From: Streptomyces exfoliatus
Lineage (GTDB): Bacteria > Actinomycetota > Actinomycetes > Streptomycetales > Streptomycetaceae
DNA: 64,000 nucleotides
Direction of reading: 5' to 3'
NCBI RefSeq assembly: GCF_000725545.1
Contig: NZ_JNZP01000014.1
Coordinates: 105,398 to 169,397, forward strand
Shown here: in pieces, positions 26,611 to 34,781 of the stretch
Numbering within the stretch: the stretch's first letter is position 1
Layout: the number at the start of each line of letters is the position of its first letter
The notes under the pieces: generated by a model
Databases searched by the model: none
What the model was told of the DNA's origin: nothing
The model's input: only the letters and a program-made list of their open reading frames with translations
Translations under genes and position numbers: made by a program

Positions 26611-27645
26611 TCAGTCGTCGAGCAGCCGCCAGGCGGTGAGGGCGAGCCTGGCTCGGGTCAGTCCGGCGGGCCGGGTGAGTTCGATGCCCAGGGTCCTCGC
26701 GATCTGCTCGATGCGGCGGGCGACGCTGCTGTGGTGCAGGTGGAGCAGATCCGCCGCGTGCCGCAGGGAACCGGTGACGCAGTACGCGTCCAGCGTCCTC
26801 AGATCCTCCGGACTGCCGGCCACGCGGGCGACCGCGACCACGTCGGCGTTGCCCCGCGCGACCTCCGGTGGCACATCGGCCAGGAGCGCCAGCGCGCCCA
26901 GCTCCTCGTAACGGACGACGGGTTCGCGCGGGCCGGTGAAGCGGAGCGCCGTGCGGGCCTGCCGCCAGGAGGAGTCGGGGCTGCCGGCGGCGCCGATGCC
27001 CGCGCGCACGGCCGGCGGAAACCCCGCCGGGTCGACGGCGGTCGCCAGGATGACGCCCACGTCGGCGAGCGCCGCCGCCTTGACCGGCCGGGCCCGGCAG
27101 ACCAGACCCCCGACCTCGTCGAGCGGAAGCCGCGAGCGTACGGCGACGACACGGACCGGCAGGTCGGCGGAGAAGCCCAGCAGCCGTAGCGCCCGGGCTC
27201 TGGCCGCCTCGTCGCCGTCGGAGCTGATCGCCAGCTCGACGAGAGCGGGGTCGGCCATGGTGGTGAGGGCCGGACCGTGCCGCTCGGCGACGGCCGCGGC
27301 GGCGATGGCGAGCCGGTCGAGGAGCACGTCGTCGAGTGCGTTCGGCGAGCCGGGGCGTTCCAGCCACACCGTGCCGATCTCCTCCCCGTCGAGCGTGACC
27401 GGCGCCGCCGTGGACGCGGACGCCGGCGGACCGGACGCCGGTCCGCCGTCGGGCCCGACCCGGATCACCCGCCCCGTACCGTGCAACCGCAATCCCGCCA
27501 CGCACTCGGCCAGACCCGCCGAGGCCCGGGCGAGCGCCGGGAGATCCACCCGACGGCGCATCAGCGTGTCGTAGAACCCGACGATGCGCATCGCGCCGTC
27601 CAGGTGCGGATCCAGTCCCGACAGCCGTACCGCCAGTGCCTCCAT
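26611..27645 (-). CDS. PucR-type helix-turn-helix transcriptional regulator
   Basis: 344 residues. The C-terminal 60 residues are the PucR/CdaR HTH: DLRTLDAYCVTGSLRHAADLL, HLHHSSVARRIEQIARTLGIEL. Central GGDEF-like/PucR fold segments (VVAVRSRLP, VILATAVDP, GIGAAGSPDSSWRQARTAL) precede it. Effector unknown. It diverges from the HSL esterase gene across 107 bp, so regulation of the esterase and serine-hydrolase pair is plausible, though no palindrome was spotted there. Confidence 0.85.
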   Translation of the reverse strand: MEALAVRLSGLDPHLDGAMRIVGFYDTLMRRRVDLPALARASAGLAECVAGLRLHGTGRVIRVGPDGGPASGPPASASTAAPVTLDGEEIGTVWLERPGSPNALDDVLLDRLAIAAAAVAERHGPALTTMADPALVELAISSDGDEAARARALRLLGFSADLPVRVVAVRSRLPLDEVGGLVCRARPVKAAALADVGVILATAVDPAGFPPAVRAGIGAAGSPDSSWRQARTALRFTGPREPVVRYEELGALALLADVPPEVARGNADVVAVARVAGSPEDLRTLDAYCVTGSLRHAADLLHLHHSSVARRIEQIARTLGIELTRPAGLTRARLALTAWRLLDD

Positions 27646-27752
27646 GGCAGCAGGATAGAAGGGCGGGAGCGCGCCGAGTGGTGCGCGATCGGAGCGGGAT
27701 GCGCGACGGACGGCGGATGACCCCCGGGGCGGCGGCCGTGAGGATGGCCGTC

Positions 27753-28649
27753 ATGGACCCCGAACTCGAAGCATTCATCCCGTTCCTGCCCCAGGCCGAC
27801 ATGAACGACCCCGTCACGGCGCGCAGGAACTTCGCCGAACGGGCCGCCGCCGCACCGGAACCGGACACGTCGGCCATGGAGATCGAGGACCGCACGGTCC
27901 CCGCCGATCCGGACGTGGCGGTACGGATCTACCGCCCGCACCAGGCCCAGGGGGCCGTGGTCTGGCTGCACGGCGGCGGCGGGGTCTTCGGCGACCTGGA
28001 CACCGAGCACCCGTGGGCCGCCCGGATCGCGGACTTCTCCGGGGCGGTGGTGATCTCGGTCGGCTACCGCCTGGCGCCCGAACACCCCTTCCCGGCCGCC
28101 CTGAACGACGCCTACGCCGTACTGACCTGGGCGGCCGAGCACGCCGCCGAACTCGGCACGGACCCGGAACGGATCGCCGTCGGCGGTCACAGCGCCGGAG
28201 CGAACATCGCGGCCTCGGTGGCCCTGCGGACCCGTGACGAGCGGGGACCGGCGATCCGCTTCCAACTCCTCAACCAGCCGGGCCTGGACGACCGCCAGCA
28301 GACCTGGTCGGCGCGGAACTTCACCGACACGCCCTGGATGACCCGCGATCAGATCGCCGCGTCGTGGCGGCACTACCTGGGCTCCACCCCCGCCTCCCCG
28401 TACGCGGCCCCGTCCCGCGCCGCCGACCTGTCCGGCCTGCCACCGGCCTACATCTCCACCGCGGAGTTCGACCCCAACCGCGACGAGGGCGTCGAGTACG
28501 CGCTGCGCCTGCTGCGGGCGGGCGTGTCGGTCGAGCTCCACCAGTGGCCCGGCACCTTCCACGGATCGCAGGCGATCCTCTCCGCCGCCGTGTCGCAACG
28601 GCAGAACCTCGAACTCGGCGCCGCTCTGCGCCGCGCTCTGGCCGCGTGA
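27753..28649 (+). CDS. HSL-family alpha/beta hydrolase (esterase/lipase)
   Basis: 298 residues of hormone-sensitive-lipase (family IV) type. The oxyanion motif HGGGG is at 73-77, nucleophile S147 in GGHSAGA, acid D240 in EFDPNRDEG and base H270 in PGTFHGS. Cytosolic. ATG 27753 is chosen with GAGG nine bases before; an ATG at 27744 is also in frame. Divergent from the PucR-type regulator. The next gene, an exported serine hydrolase, starts 28 bp after its stop, so the two are probably co-transcribed. Confidence 0.9.
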   Translation: MDPELEAFIPFLPQADMNDPVTARRNFAERAAAAPEPDTSAMEIEDRTVPADPDVAVRIYRPHQAQGAVVWLHGGGGVFGDLDTEHPWAARIADFSGAVVISVGYRLAPEHPFPAALNDAYAVLTWAAEHAAELGTDPERIAVGGHSAGANIAASVALRTRDERGPAIRFQLLNQPGLDDRQQTWSARNFTDTPWMTRDQIAASWRHYLGSTPASPYAAPSRAADLSGLPPAYISTAEFDPNRDEGVEYALRLLRAGVSVELHQWPGTFHGSQAILSAAVSQRQNLELGAALRRALAA

Positions 28650-28677
28650 ACGCGTCGATCAGGAAAGGACGGACGCC

Positions 28678-29949
28678 ATGAGGATCCGACTGATGTGGTG
28701 CGCGGGCGCGGCCGCGCTGAGCGTGTGCGCCGGCACGGCGGCCGCCGCGCCCCCGACCACCGGGACGACGGTCGTGCCGGCCGGTGGCGCGAGCCAGTCG
28801 ACCGGCCTCGACCCGGCGGAGCTGCAATCCGCCCTGGACGGGGTCCACCGCGCCGGGATACCGGGGGTGTACGCCGAGGTACGCGACAACGGCCGGACCT
28901 GGCGCGGCGCCTCCGGCGTCGCCGATCTCAGGACCGGCCGCCCCGTCACACCCGAGATGCGCCAGCGCGTCGGCAGCATCACCAAGACCTTCACCGCCAC
29001 CGCCGTCATGCAGCAGGTCGAGCAGGGCAGGATCCGGCTCGACGCGCCGATCGGCGACTATCTGCCGCGGCTGGTGCCGGGGGAGCGCGGCAGGAAGATC
29101 ACCGTCCGGATGCTGCTCGACAACACCAGCGGCATTCCCGACTACATCCCCTACGCGTTCCCGTCCCTCCGGGCGTTCCCCTCCCTGCCGGACGTGTCGA
29201 CCGAAAGCCTGGACGACAACCGGTTCCGGCGGTTCCACCCGTCAAAGCTGATCGAGATGGGGCTCGCGGCCCCTCCCGCCGGCGAGCCCGGAGCCACCCC
29301 AGGGGTGTACTCCAACACCAACTACCTTCTCCTCGGCCAACTCCTGGAGCAGGTGACCGGTACCCCGGCCGAGGAGTACATCACCCGGAACGTCATCGAG
29401 CCCGCCGGGCTCCGGCACACCGGCTTTCCCACCGGACCGCGCGTCAAGGGACCGCACGCGCGGATGTACGAGGCCTTCTACGGCCTGATCGACCCGCCGC
29501 GCGACTACAGCGTCTACGACATGTCCTGGACGGGGACGGGAGCGGCGCTCGTGTCGACCATGGAGGACCTCAACCGCTTCTACGCCCGGCTGCTCGACGG
29601 CAGGATCGTCAGCCGGTCGTCGCTGGCACAGATGCAGCGCACGATCCCGGTCCGCGCCCTGGACGGAACGATGATCGAGTACGGACTCGGCCTGCACAGG
29701 GTCACCACGAGCTGCGGCACGTTCTGGGGACACGACGGCACGGTGTGGGGAGCCGGGACGATCTCCATGACGCGGGCCGACGGCAAGCGCCAGATGTCCG
29801 TCGCCGTCAACCTCCAGAGGTGGAACAGGCCGGACGCCTCGGGGAGGCCGCAGCCCCACCCCATCGACCACGCGCTGGCGACGCTGTACCGGCAGGCGAT
29901 GTGCGGGGAGGGAGGCACCAGGACCGAGACCGCCGCCCGGCTCCCCTAA
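28678..29949 (+). CDS. Secreted beta-lactamase-fold serine hydrolase
   Basis: 423 residues of the class C beta-lactamase/DD-peptidase superfamily. A signal peptide ends near AAAAP (about residue 24). The catalytic S100-x-x-K103 lies in GSITKTF, the Y211-x-N213 motif in VYSNTNY, and a HDG triad-like motif in FWGHDGTVW replaces KTG. It resembles Streptomyces R61-like D-Ala-D-Ala carboxypeptidases and esterases. ATG 28678 follows GGAAAGGA. Downstream of the HSL esterase with a short gap. Confidence 0.9.
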   Translation: MRIRLMWCAGAAALSVCAGTAAAAPPTTGTTVVPAGGASQSTGLDPAELQSALDGVHRAGIPGVYAEVRDNGRTWRGASGVADLRTGRPVTPEMRQRVGSITKTFTATAVMQQVEQGRIRLDAPIGDYLPRLVPGERGRKITVRMLLDNTSGIPDYIPYAFPSLRAFPSLPDVSTESLDDNRFRRFHPSKLIEMGLAAPPAGEPGATPGVYSNTNYLLLGQLLEQVTGTPAEEYITRNVIEPAGLRHTGFPTGPRVKGPHARMYEAFYGLIDPPRDYSVYDMSWTGTGAALVSTMEDLNRFYARLLDGRIVSRSSLAQMQRTIPVRALDGTMIEYGLGLHRVTTSCGTFWGHDGTVWGAGTISMTRADGKRQMSVAVNLQRWNRPDASGRPQPHPIDHALATLYRQAMCGEGGTRTETAARLP

Positions 29950-29982
29950 GCCTGGTCGTGTCCTGGTCGGATCGGCTCGGGC

Positions 29983-30003
29983 CCACCCTGACCGCCGGGG
30001 TGG
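29983..30003. terminator. Weak stem-loop after serine hydrolase
   Basis: CCACCC and GGGTGG arms with a nine-base loop, 34 bp after the stop of the serine hydrolase. Plausible terminator of the esterase operon; the stem is short. Confidence 0.3.
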
Positions 30004-30092
30004 TGAATCACGGGCTTCGGCCGTAGGCCGCTCGGGCGGATCTGCGGTCCGGGGCGCCGCCCCCGCGGCCACGCGGGGCAGTACGGATCTTC

Positions 30093-30476
30093 GTGAGCCC
30101 CGTACCCGAGCCGCCCGAACCGCCCGCCGTCCCGGCGGGCGGCCCGGTGCGCCCGGACCGGGGCCCACGGCGCTGGATCGTGCTCCTCCTCGTCCTCGCC
30201 GCACTGCTCGGCACCGGCGCCGCGGCCACCCTCACCGGGGGAGCCGAACTCCGGCCCGCCGCCGCCCCGGCGTCCGACCCGAGCGGTGAGATCCACGATC
30301 CCGCCGGCGCCGAGGCCGGACTCCCAGGCCGCTCCCGCCGGCGCCGGACGCGGCTGCGCCCCGTACCGCCCCGGCGCCGGCCGTACGCCATCCGCAGGCT
30401 CGTGCGGATCCTGATCCCCGCCCCCGTCGCGGCCCCGCGCGGCGACGCGCTCCGGTGCGTGGTGATGCGCTGCTGA
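30093..30476 (+). CDS. Small single-pass membrane protein, hypothetical
   Basis: 127 residues: a Pro-rich cytosolic leader, one membrane helix (WIVLLLVLAALLGTGAAAT, about 28-46), then a Pro/Ala/Arg-rich tail. The tail is very basic after residue 75, and another frame there is also open and Pro/Ala-rich, so a frameshift or a wrong 3' part cannot be excluded. GTG 30093 has no strong ribosome site. Family unknown. Confidence 0.45.
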   Translation: MSPVPEPPEPPAVPAGGPVRPDRGPRRWIVLLLVLAALLGTGAAATLTGGAELRPAAAPASDPSGEIHDPAGAEAGLPGRSRRRRTRLRPVPPRRRPYAIRRLVRILIPAPVAAPRGDALRCVVMRC

Positions 30477-30531
30477 GAGGCCCTGCCTCCCAGCGGTTTC
30501 CGACATCACCCCCACCACGAGGAGTCGCGTC

Positions 30532-30696
30532 ATGCCCGCAGACCCGTTCGCCGTCCTCCAGGCCCTGCTGCGCGCCGAGGCCTCCCGCGCCCGACGCACC
30601 GACCGGGCGCCCGAACCCGCCGCCGAGATCCCCGATCATCCGGCCCCGGCCCCGGCGCCGGAGCCGCCCGCGCACCGGGACGGCCCCGTCCGCTGA
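30532..30696 (+). CDS. 54-residue small protein
   Basis: Short gene with a good GAGGAG ribosome site 7 bp before ATG 30532. The protein begins MPADPFAVLQALLRAEASR, an amphipathic helix, and ends in an Ala/Pro-rich tail. It lies 55 bp after the small membrane gene and may belong with it. No family known to me. Confidence 0.55.
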   Translation: MPADPFAVLQALLRAEASRARRTDRAPEPAAEIPDHPAPAPAPEPPAHRDGPVR

Positions 30697-30713
30697 CCAC
30701 TGCGAGCCCCCGC

Positions 30714-30730
30714 ATTACCTCGCGGGTAAT
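30714..30730. promoter_or_regulatory. Palindrome ATTACC-N5-GGTAAT
   Basis: Six-base AT-containing arms with a TCGCG centre, 113 bp before the membrane protein gene at 30844. The TTACC...GGTAA form is typical of TetR-family operators in actinomycetes. Regulator unknown. Confidence 0.45.
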
Positions 30731-30843
30731 CGACCCCCTCAGGGCCTCGCGGCATGCTCATGAGCACCGGAACCCGGGCGGCGCACTCCGCTCGGGCTCC
30801 GGGCCCACACCGCCCGAACGTCCCCCATGGAGGGTGATCCGTC

Positions 30844-31272
30844 ATGTCCCAGGCCCTGCTCACCGGTCTCGCCCGCACCACCCGGCCCCAGTCCGCCGTC
30901 CGCCGGTTCCTCGCCCTCGACGCCGTCGTCACCGGCGCCAATGGCGTCGCCTACGCCGCCGCCTCCGGGCCGCTCGGGGACCTCCTCGGGATCGACGCGA
31001 GGCTGCTGTTCGAACTCGGGCTCTTCCTCACGCTGTTCGCCGCCGGGGTCGGCTGGCTCGCGAGCCGCCCGCAGCCCCCGGCGCTCGCCGTGAAGCTCGT
31101 CGTCGACCTCAACGTCCTCTGGGCCGTCCTGAGCGTGGTCGCCCTCGTCGCCTGGCTGGAGCCGACCACCGCGGGCCTGGTGTGGACGCCGATGCAGGCG
31201 GTCACCGTGGCCGGGTTCGCCGTCCTCCAGTGGACCGCGCTGCGGGCCGTCGCCGCCAGGCAGTCCTCCTGA
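30844..31272 (+). CDS. Four-helix integral membrane protein
   Basis: 142 residues with four hydrophobic segments (about 23-40, 50-70, 80-100, 112-130) and short loops. The start MSQALLTGLAR follows GGAGGG at good spacing. No catalytic motif. Homologous small membrane proteins are common in streptomycetes but of unknown role. A TTACC/GGTAA palindrome upstream suggests repressor control. The next gene is convergent. Confidence 0.75.
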   Translation: MSQALLTGLARTTRPQSAVRRFLALDAVVTGANGVAYAAASGPLGDLLGIDARLLFELGLFLTLFAAGVGWLASRPQPPALAVKLVVDLNVLWAVLSVVALVAWLEPTTAGLVWTPMQAVTVAGFAVLQWTALRAVAARQSS

Positions 31273-31327
31273 CGCCGACGGTCGCCGTCCGTCGCGCGCC
31301 GACGGCCCGGGACGCGGGCCGTGTCCG

Positions 31328-31723
31328 TCAGCCCTCGCCGGGCCGGCCGAACAGCAGGTCGTAGCCGGCGGGGAGCTGGAACAGGACGCGCTTCATCAGG
31401 TCCTCGCCCGCGGCGTCGGCCACGGTGCTGAGGACGGCGCTGACGTCCCAGGTGGCGGTGGTCTCCGTGGCCCCGTCGATCCAGGCCGCGGTGGCGCGGA
31501 CGAACCGCTCGGGACTCAGGGGCTCGGCGGACTGCAGGGGATTGAGCAGGATCAGCGCGTAGGTCTCGGGGAGACGGGCGGCCAGCTCGGCCCGCTCCGA
31601 GCCGATCAGGTGGGCGCCGAGAAGGGCGAGCACGACGCGGGCCGCCCGGTCGGCCTCGCGCGAGCCGGGATACCTGCCGCGTTCCCGGACGTGTTCCAGA
31701 AACGGTTCCTGTCGGAGCGTCAT
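31328..31723 (-). CDS. DUF2267 domain protein
   Basis: 131 residues, all-helical. It shows the DUF2267 plan: an N-terminal VRERG segment, a VVLALLGAHLIGSERAELAARLP core, then a second helical repeat ending FQLPAGYDLLFG. Function of the domain is unknown; it is often found near stress genes. Its ATG overlaps the stop of the STAS gene (ATGA), so it is translationally coupled and belongs to the hsp20 operon, suggesting a general stress role. Confidence 0.82.
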   Translation of the reverse strand: MTLRQEPFLEHVRERGRYPGSREADRAARVVLALLGAHLIGSERAELAARLPETYALILLNPLQSAEPLSPERFVRATAAWIDGATETTATWDVSAVLSTVADAAGEDLMKRVLFQLPAGYDLLFGRPGEG

Positions 31724-32151
31724 CGCCGGTTCCTCCCTCCGGTCCGCCGGTCGGCGGTGGACGTCCCGCTCCGGGACGAGGGTTCGACCGGCAGCCGTTC
31801 ATGGACGCCGGTCAGGCGGAGGAGCCTGGACACCTGGCGGTTCGGGGAGCGCAGGGTGAGGGCGTGGCCGTGGCGCTCGGCCTCGCGGAGGGCCGCGATG
31901 AGGGCACCCAGGCCCGCGCAGTCCATGAACTCCACGCGGGACAGGTCGACCACCACTCCGTGGTGGTGTTCGAGGGCCTCCGAGATCTCGTCACGCAGGG
32001 CGGGGCCCGTGTCGATGTCGAGTTCACCGCGGGCCGTGATCACGGTGCGGCCTTCGGCGGTGGTTCCGGAGGCGGTGGTCGTTCCAGAGGCGGCGGTGGT
32101 TCCGGACGCGTCGGTGGCGCCGGTGGCACCGGTGGTGTCGAAGGTGCCCAT
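31720..32151 (-). CDS. STAS-domain anti-sigma-factor antagonist-like protein
   Basis: 143 residues. A Thr/Gly/Ala-rich low-complexity leader (about 6-34) precedes a STAS domain: GELDIDTGPAL, VVVDLSRVEFMDCAGLGAL. In SpoIIAA/RsbV the residue after the aspartate is the phosphorylated serine. Here it is C78, followed by A79, so kinase control of the usual kind is absent. ATG 32151 has GGAGGGAGG about 10 bp upstream. It lies 103 bp downstream of hsp20 and overlaps the DUF2267 gene. It may release a sigma factor constitutively, or act in another partner-switch. Confidence 0.83.
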   Translation of the reverse strand: MGTFDTTGATGATDASGTTAASGTTTASGTTAEGRTVITARGELDIDTGPALRDEISEALEHHHGVVVDLSRVEFMDCAGLGALIAALREAERHGHALTLRSPNRQVSRLLRLTGVHERLPVEPSSRSGTSTADRRTGGRNRR

Positions 32152-32254
32152 GATGTCCAGCCTCCCTCCAGTGGTCCGGCTCGCGGCCCGGCCCCCGGGG
32201 CCCGCCGGCGGGGCGGACCACGGGGGCACGGGCAGCAGGGTGCCCGCCGAGACG

Positions 32255-32689
32255 TCAGGCACGGATCTCCCTGTGCGTGGCGCCGCCCCCGATCTCGATC
32301 TTGTGGGGCTTGGCGCGCTCAGCGATCGGGATGCGGAGGGTCAGTACGCCGGCCTCGTAGTCGGCCCTGATGTGATCAGTGTCCAGGGTGTCGGCCAGCA
32401 TGACCTGTCGGGAGAAGGCGCCCAGCGGACGCTCGGACAGCTCCATCTGCACGTCGTCGTTGTTCACGGCAGGCCGTCGTTCGGCCCGCACGGTGAGCAT
32501 GTTGCGCTCCACGTCGACGTCGATGGCCTCCGGGGTGACACCGGGGATGTCCAGGGCCACCACGTACTCGTCGCCCTCTCGGTAGGCGTCGAGCGGCATC
32601 GCCGAGGGGCGCGACCACGTGCCGTTCGTCCCGAGCAGCTGCTGGGTGAGCCGGTCCAGCTCGCGGAAGGGGTCGGTGCGCATCAACAT
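32255..32689 (-). CDS. hsp18: Hsp20/Hsp18 small heat-shock protein
   Basis: 144-residue alpha-crystallin-type chaperone. The start MLMRTDPFRELDRL is characteristic of Streptomyces Hsp18. The core includes PMPLDAYREGDEYVVALD-type strands and the domain end GVLTLRIP. A C-terminal I-x-I-like IEIGG follows. ATG 32689 has GGAGG nine bases upstream. The divergent promoter (-35 TTGTCA, -10 TACAAC) holds a near-perfect RheA operator, so heat-induced derepression is expected. It binds unfolding proteins in the cytosol. Confidence 0.93.
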   Translation of the reverse strand: MLMRTDPFRELDRLTQQLLGTNGTWSRPSAMPLDAYREGDEYVVALDIPGVTPEAIDVDVERNMLTVRAERRPAVNNDDVQMELSERPLGAFSRQVMLADTLDTDHIRADYEAGVLTLRIPIAERAKPHKIEIGGGATHREIRA

Positions 32690-32745
32690 CACGGACACCT
32701 CCAGTCGGTTCGGCATGTGCTGCTTTGTGCGCTTCACCTGTCTCC

Positions 32746-32774
32746 GTTGTAACATGTCATAGGAACGATGACAA
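32746..32774 (-). promoter_or_regulatory. hsp18 vegetative-type promoter
   Basis: On the minus strand, TTGTCA (32769-32774), a 17-bp spacer and TACAAC (32746-32751). This near-consensus housekeeping promoter points at hsp18. The spacer contains the RheA-like palindrome, so bound repressor would exclude RNA polymerase. Confidence 0.7.
32755..32773. promoter_or_regulatory. RheA-type operator
   Basis: TGTCATA-GGAAC-GATGACA. The operator known for Streptomyces albus RheA is TGTCATC-N5-GATGACA, so 13 of 14 specified bases match with the same spacing. It lies between hsp18 and the divergent RheA-like gene and inside the hsp18 promoter spacer. Confidence 0.85.
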
Positions 32775-32780
32775 CCAGGA

Positions 32781-32799
32781 AGTCATCGAAATGGTGACG
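32781..32799. promoter_or_regulatory. Second, degenerate RheA-type operator
   Basis: AGTCATC-GAAAT-GGTGACG matches the RheA operator at 11 of 14 positions with identical five-base spacing, and is centred 26 bp from the first site. It covers the ATG at 32791, which supports the later start (32818) for the regulator. Confidence 0.5.
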
Positions 32800-32817
32800 C
32801 AAACGGGAGAGGCGCGC

Positions 32818-33507
32818 ATGGACCTGAACGGCGGCCCCGCTCCGCACGACGCGTCCGAAGTGGACCGCGAGTCGTTCCTCGCCGCCGAGAGCGCCCTGCG
32901 CGCGATCGACCACGCCCTGCGATCGGCCCGGGCGGCCCGGGACGAGCCCTCCGGCACCGCCGCGACTCCCGGCCCCGACCTCGCCCTCGCCGCTCTGCCG
33001 TTGCTGCGCGAACTTCGCGCGCGCCTCGACGGCTGGGAGCACGGCCTCATCGAGGGCGCCCGCGACGCCGGCGCCAGCTGGGCCGACCTCGCCTCCCCGC
33101 TCGGCGTCGCCAGCCGCCAGGCCGCCGAACGCCGCTACCTGCGGCTGCGCCCCGCGGACGCCGACCCCGGCGCCACCGGCGACCAGCGCGTCAAGACCGA
33201 GCGCGACCGCCGCGCCGCCGAACGGGCGATCAGCCGATGGGCCCGCGTCAACGCCTCGGAGCTGCGCCGCCTCGCAGGCCGGATCGGCTCCCTCGACGAC
33301 CTTCCCGGCCCCGCCCGCACCGCGCTCGGCGTTCTGGTCCGGGCGCTCGCCGACGACGACGCCGCGCGCCTCCTCGCCCCCCTCATCGACACCACGCCCC
33401 ACCTGAAGGCGCGTTACCCCGAGCTGGCCGCCCAGACCCAGGCCCTGGCCGACCACACCGAACGACTCCGGCGCGCCAGCGACCACCACCGCCGCAACCT
33501 GCGATGA
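32818..33507 (+). CDS. rheA: RheA-like repressor of hsp18
   Basis: 229 residues, close to the 225 of S. albus RheA, the temperature-sensing autoregulated repressor of hsp18. The divergent position across a matching operator is the main evidence. The middle has a helix-turn-helix-like ASWADLASPLGVASRQAAERRY (about 80-101), and the C-terminus is helical. ATG 32818 has GGGAGAGG at good spacing; ATG 32791 lies inside a second operator and is less likely. Ends convergently with an XRE gene. Confidence 0.78.
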   Translation: MDLNGGPAPHDASEVDRESFLAAESALRAIDHALRSARAARDEPSGTAATPGPDLALAALPLLRELRARLDGWEHGLIEGARDAGASWADLASPLGVASRQAAERRYLRLRPADADPGATGDQRVKTERDRRAAERAISRWARVNASELRRLAGRIGSLDDLPGPARTALGVLVRALADDDAARLLAPLIDTTPHLKARYPELAAQTQALADHTERLRRASDHHRRNLR

Positions 33508-33538
33508 CACCAGGGGAACGGACGGACGCCCCTGAGTC

Positions 33539-34351
33539 CTAGGGCTCCGTCGGCAGGGACCGCAGATACGCGACCGTCGCCGGGTCCGCCGGGAGGAACG
33601 TCTCGATGGCCAGCTCGGCCACGGTCACGTCCATCGGCGTGTTGAACGTCGAGATCGACGACACGAACGACAGCACCTGCCCGTCGTGCTCGATACGGAG
33701 CGGCAGCGCGAAGTACGGGTACGGCTCGGCGTCCGGCCGGTCCTCCGGACCGACCTCGGCCGGCAGCGGATAGGCCGCCACCTCGTCGTACAGCGCGCGC
33801 AGCGACTCCGAACGGGCCAGCGCGATCTGACGGTCCATCTGGGCGAGCAGGTGGCCCCGCCACTCCCGCAGGTTCCGGATCCGGGGCGCCAGACCCTCCG
33901 GGTGCAGGGTGATCCGCATCGCGTTCATCGGCGGCGTCAGGAGGTGCTCCGGCAGCCCGTCGAGAAGCAGCCCGATGCCCCGGTTGGCCGCCACCACCGT
34001 GTACGTGCCGTCCACCACCAGGGCCGGGTACGGCTCGTAGCCGTCGAGGAGCTGCTGGATGCCCCAGCGCAGGGTGTCGAGGCGCGGCGCGTCGAGCGGC
34101 GATTCCGTGTACCGGGGGGCGTATCCCGCGGCGAGCAGCAGCGCGTTCCGCTCCCGCACCGGCACCTCCAGGTGCTCGGCGAGCCGCAGGACCATCTCCT
34201 CGCTCGGCCGGGAACGGCCCGTCTCCACGAAGGAGATGTGCCGCGCCGACGAATCCGCGCGCAGCGCCAGCTCCAACTGGCTCAGCCTCCGCTGCTCGCG
34301 CCATCCGCGCAGCAGCGACCCCACCCCCGTGTCGCTCACGACAGTCGTCAT
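33539..34351 (-). CDS. XRE-family regulator with MmyB-like ligand domain
   Basis: 270 residues. The N-terminal XRE HTH (about 12-66) reads LLRGWREQRRLSQLELAL, SARHISFVETGRSRPS. The rest matches the MmyB-like ligand-binding (MLTR, PAS-like) domain: YPALVVDGTYTVVAANRG, FVSSISTFNTPMDVTVAEL. Such regulators usually control a neighbouring short-chain dehydrogenase; none is adjacent here. Divergent from the pterin dehydratase across 87 bp. Confidence 0.9.
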   Translation of the reverse strand: MTTVVSDTGVGSLLRGWREQRRLSQLELALRADSSARHISFVETGRSRPSEEMVLRLAEHLEVPVRERNALLLAAGYAPRYTESPLDAPRLDTLRWGIQQLLDGYEPYPALVVDGTYTVVAANRGIGLLLDGLPEHLLTPPMNAMRITLHPEGLAPRIRNLREWRGHLLAQMDRQIALARSESLRALYDEVAAYPLPAEVGPEDRPDAEPYPYFALPLRIEHDGQVLSFVSSISTFNTPMDVTVAELAIETFLPADPATVAYLRSLPTEP

Positions 34352-34438
34352 GGCCAGACGGTATCCCAGAGGGGCACCCGGGTAGCTTTCCCGGGGACCC
34401 CGAACGCCACCGCGCAACCCGACCCGAGGGAGCACCCC

Positions 34439-34744
34439 GTGCCCACACAACCCCTGTCGCAGAAGGAGATCGAGGACCGGCTGCGGGAACTCCCCGGCTG
34501 GTCCGTCGAGGACGACCGCCTCACCCGCGTCTACCGGCTCGGCGACCACTTCGCGGCGACCGCCCTCGTCGTCCACGTGGCCCAGATCCAGCAGGAGCTG
34601 GACCACCACTCGGACCTGACCCTCGGCTACAACACGGTCTCCCTCTCCGTGAACACCCACTCCGCGGGCGGCGCCCTCACCGAGAAGGACTTCGAACTCG
34701 CCGAACGCGTCGAGGGGATCGCCCCCGGCCACGGCGCCAACTGA
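34439..34744 (+). CDS. 4a-hydroxytetrahydrobiopterin dehydratase (PCD)
   Basis: 101 residues, the usual PCD size. The enzyme dehydrates 4a-hydroxytetrahydropterin during pterin-dependent hydroxylation. The catalytic LDHHSDL motif (H56/H57) and a later histidine (H74) in NTHSAGG match the three active histidines of the family. GTG 34439 has GAGGGA upstream. No aromatic amino-acid hydroxylase lies nearby. Confidence 0.9.
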   Translation: MPTQPLSQKEIEDRLRELPGWSVEDDRLTRVYRLGDHFAATALVVHVAQIQQELDHHSDLTLGYNTVSLSVNTHSAGGALTEKDFELAERVEGIAPGHGAN

Positions 34745-34781
34745 CCCTCAGCGGGCCCCGTACCCTCGTACGATCATCGGC

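Noticed and set aside
30008..30599. Minus-strand open frames opposite the small membrane protein
   Set aside because: No ribosome site, signal or domain; the plus strand has a convincing membrane helix.
32725..32817. Longer 5' extension of the RheA-like gene
   Set aside because: It would place coding sequence across both operators and the divergent promoter; ATG 32818 has the better ribosome site.
34352..34732. Upstream extension of the XRE regulator frame
   Set aside because: Opposes the pterin dehydratase gene; family members begin at MTTVVS, right before the HTH.
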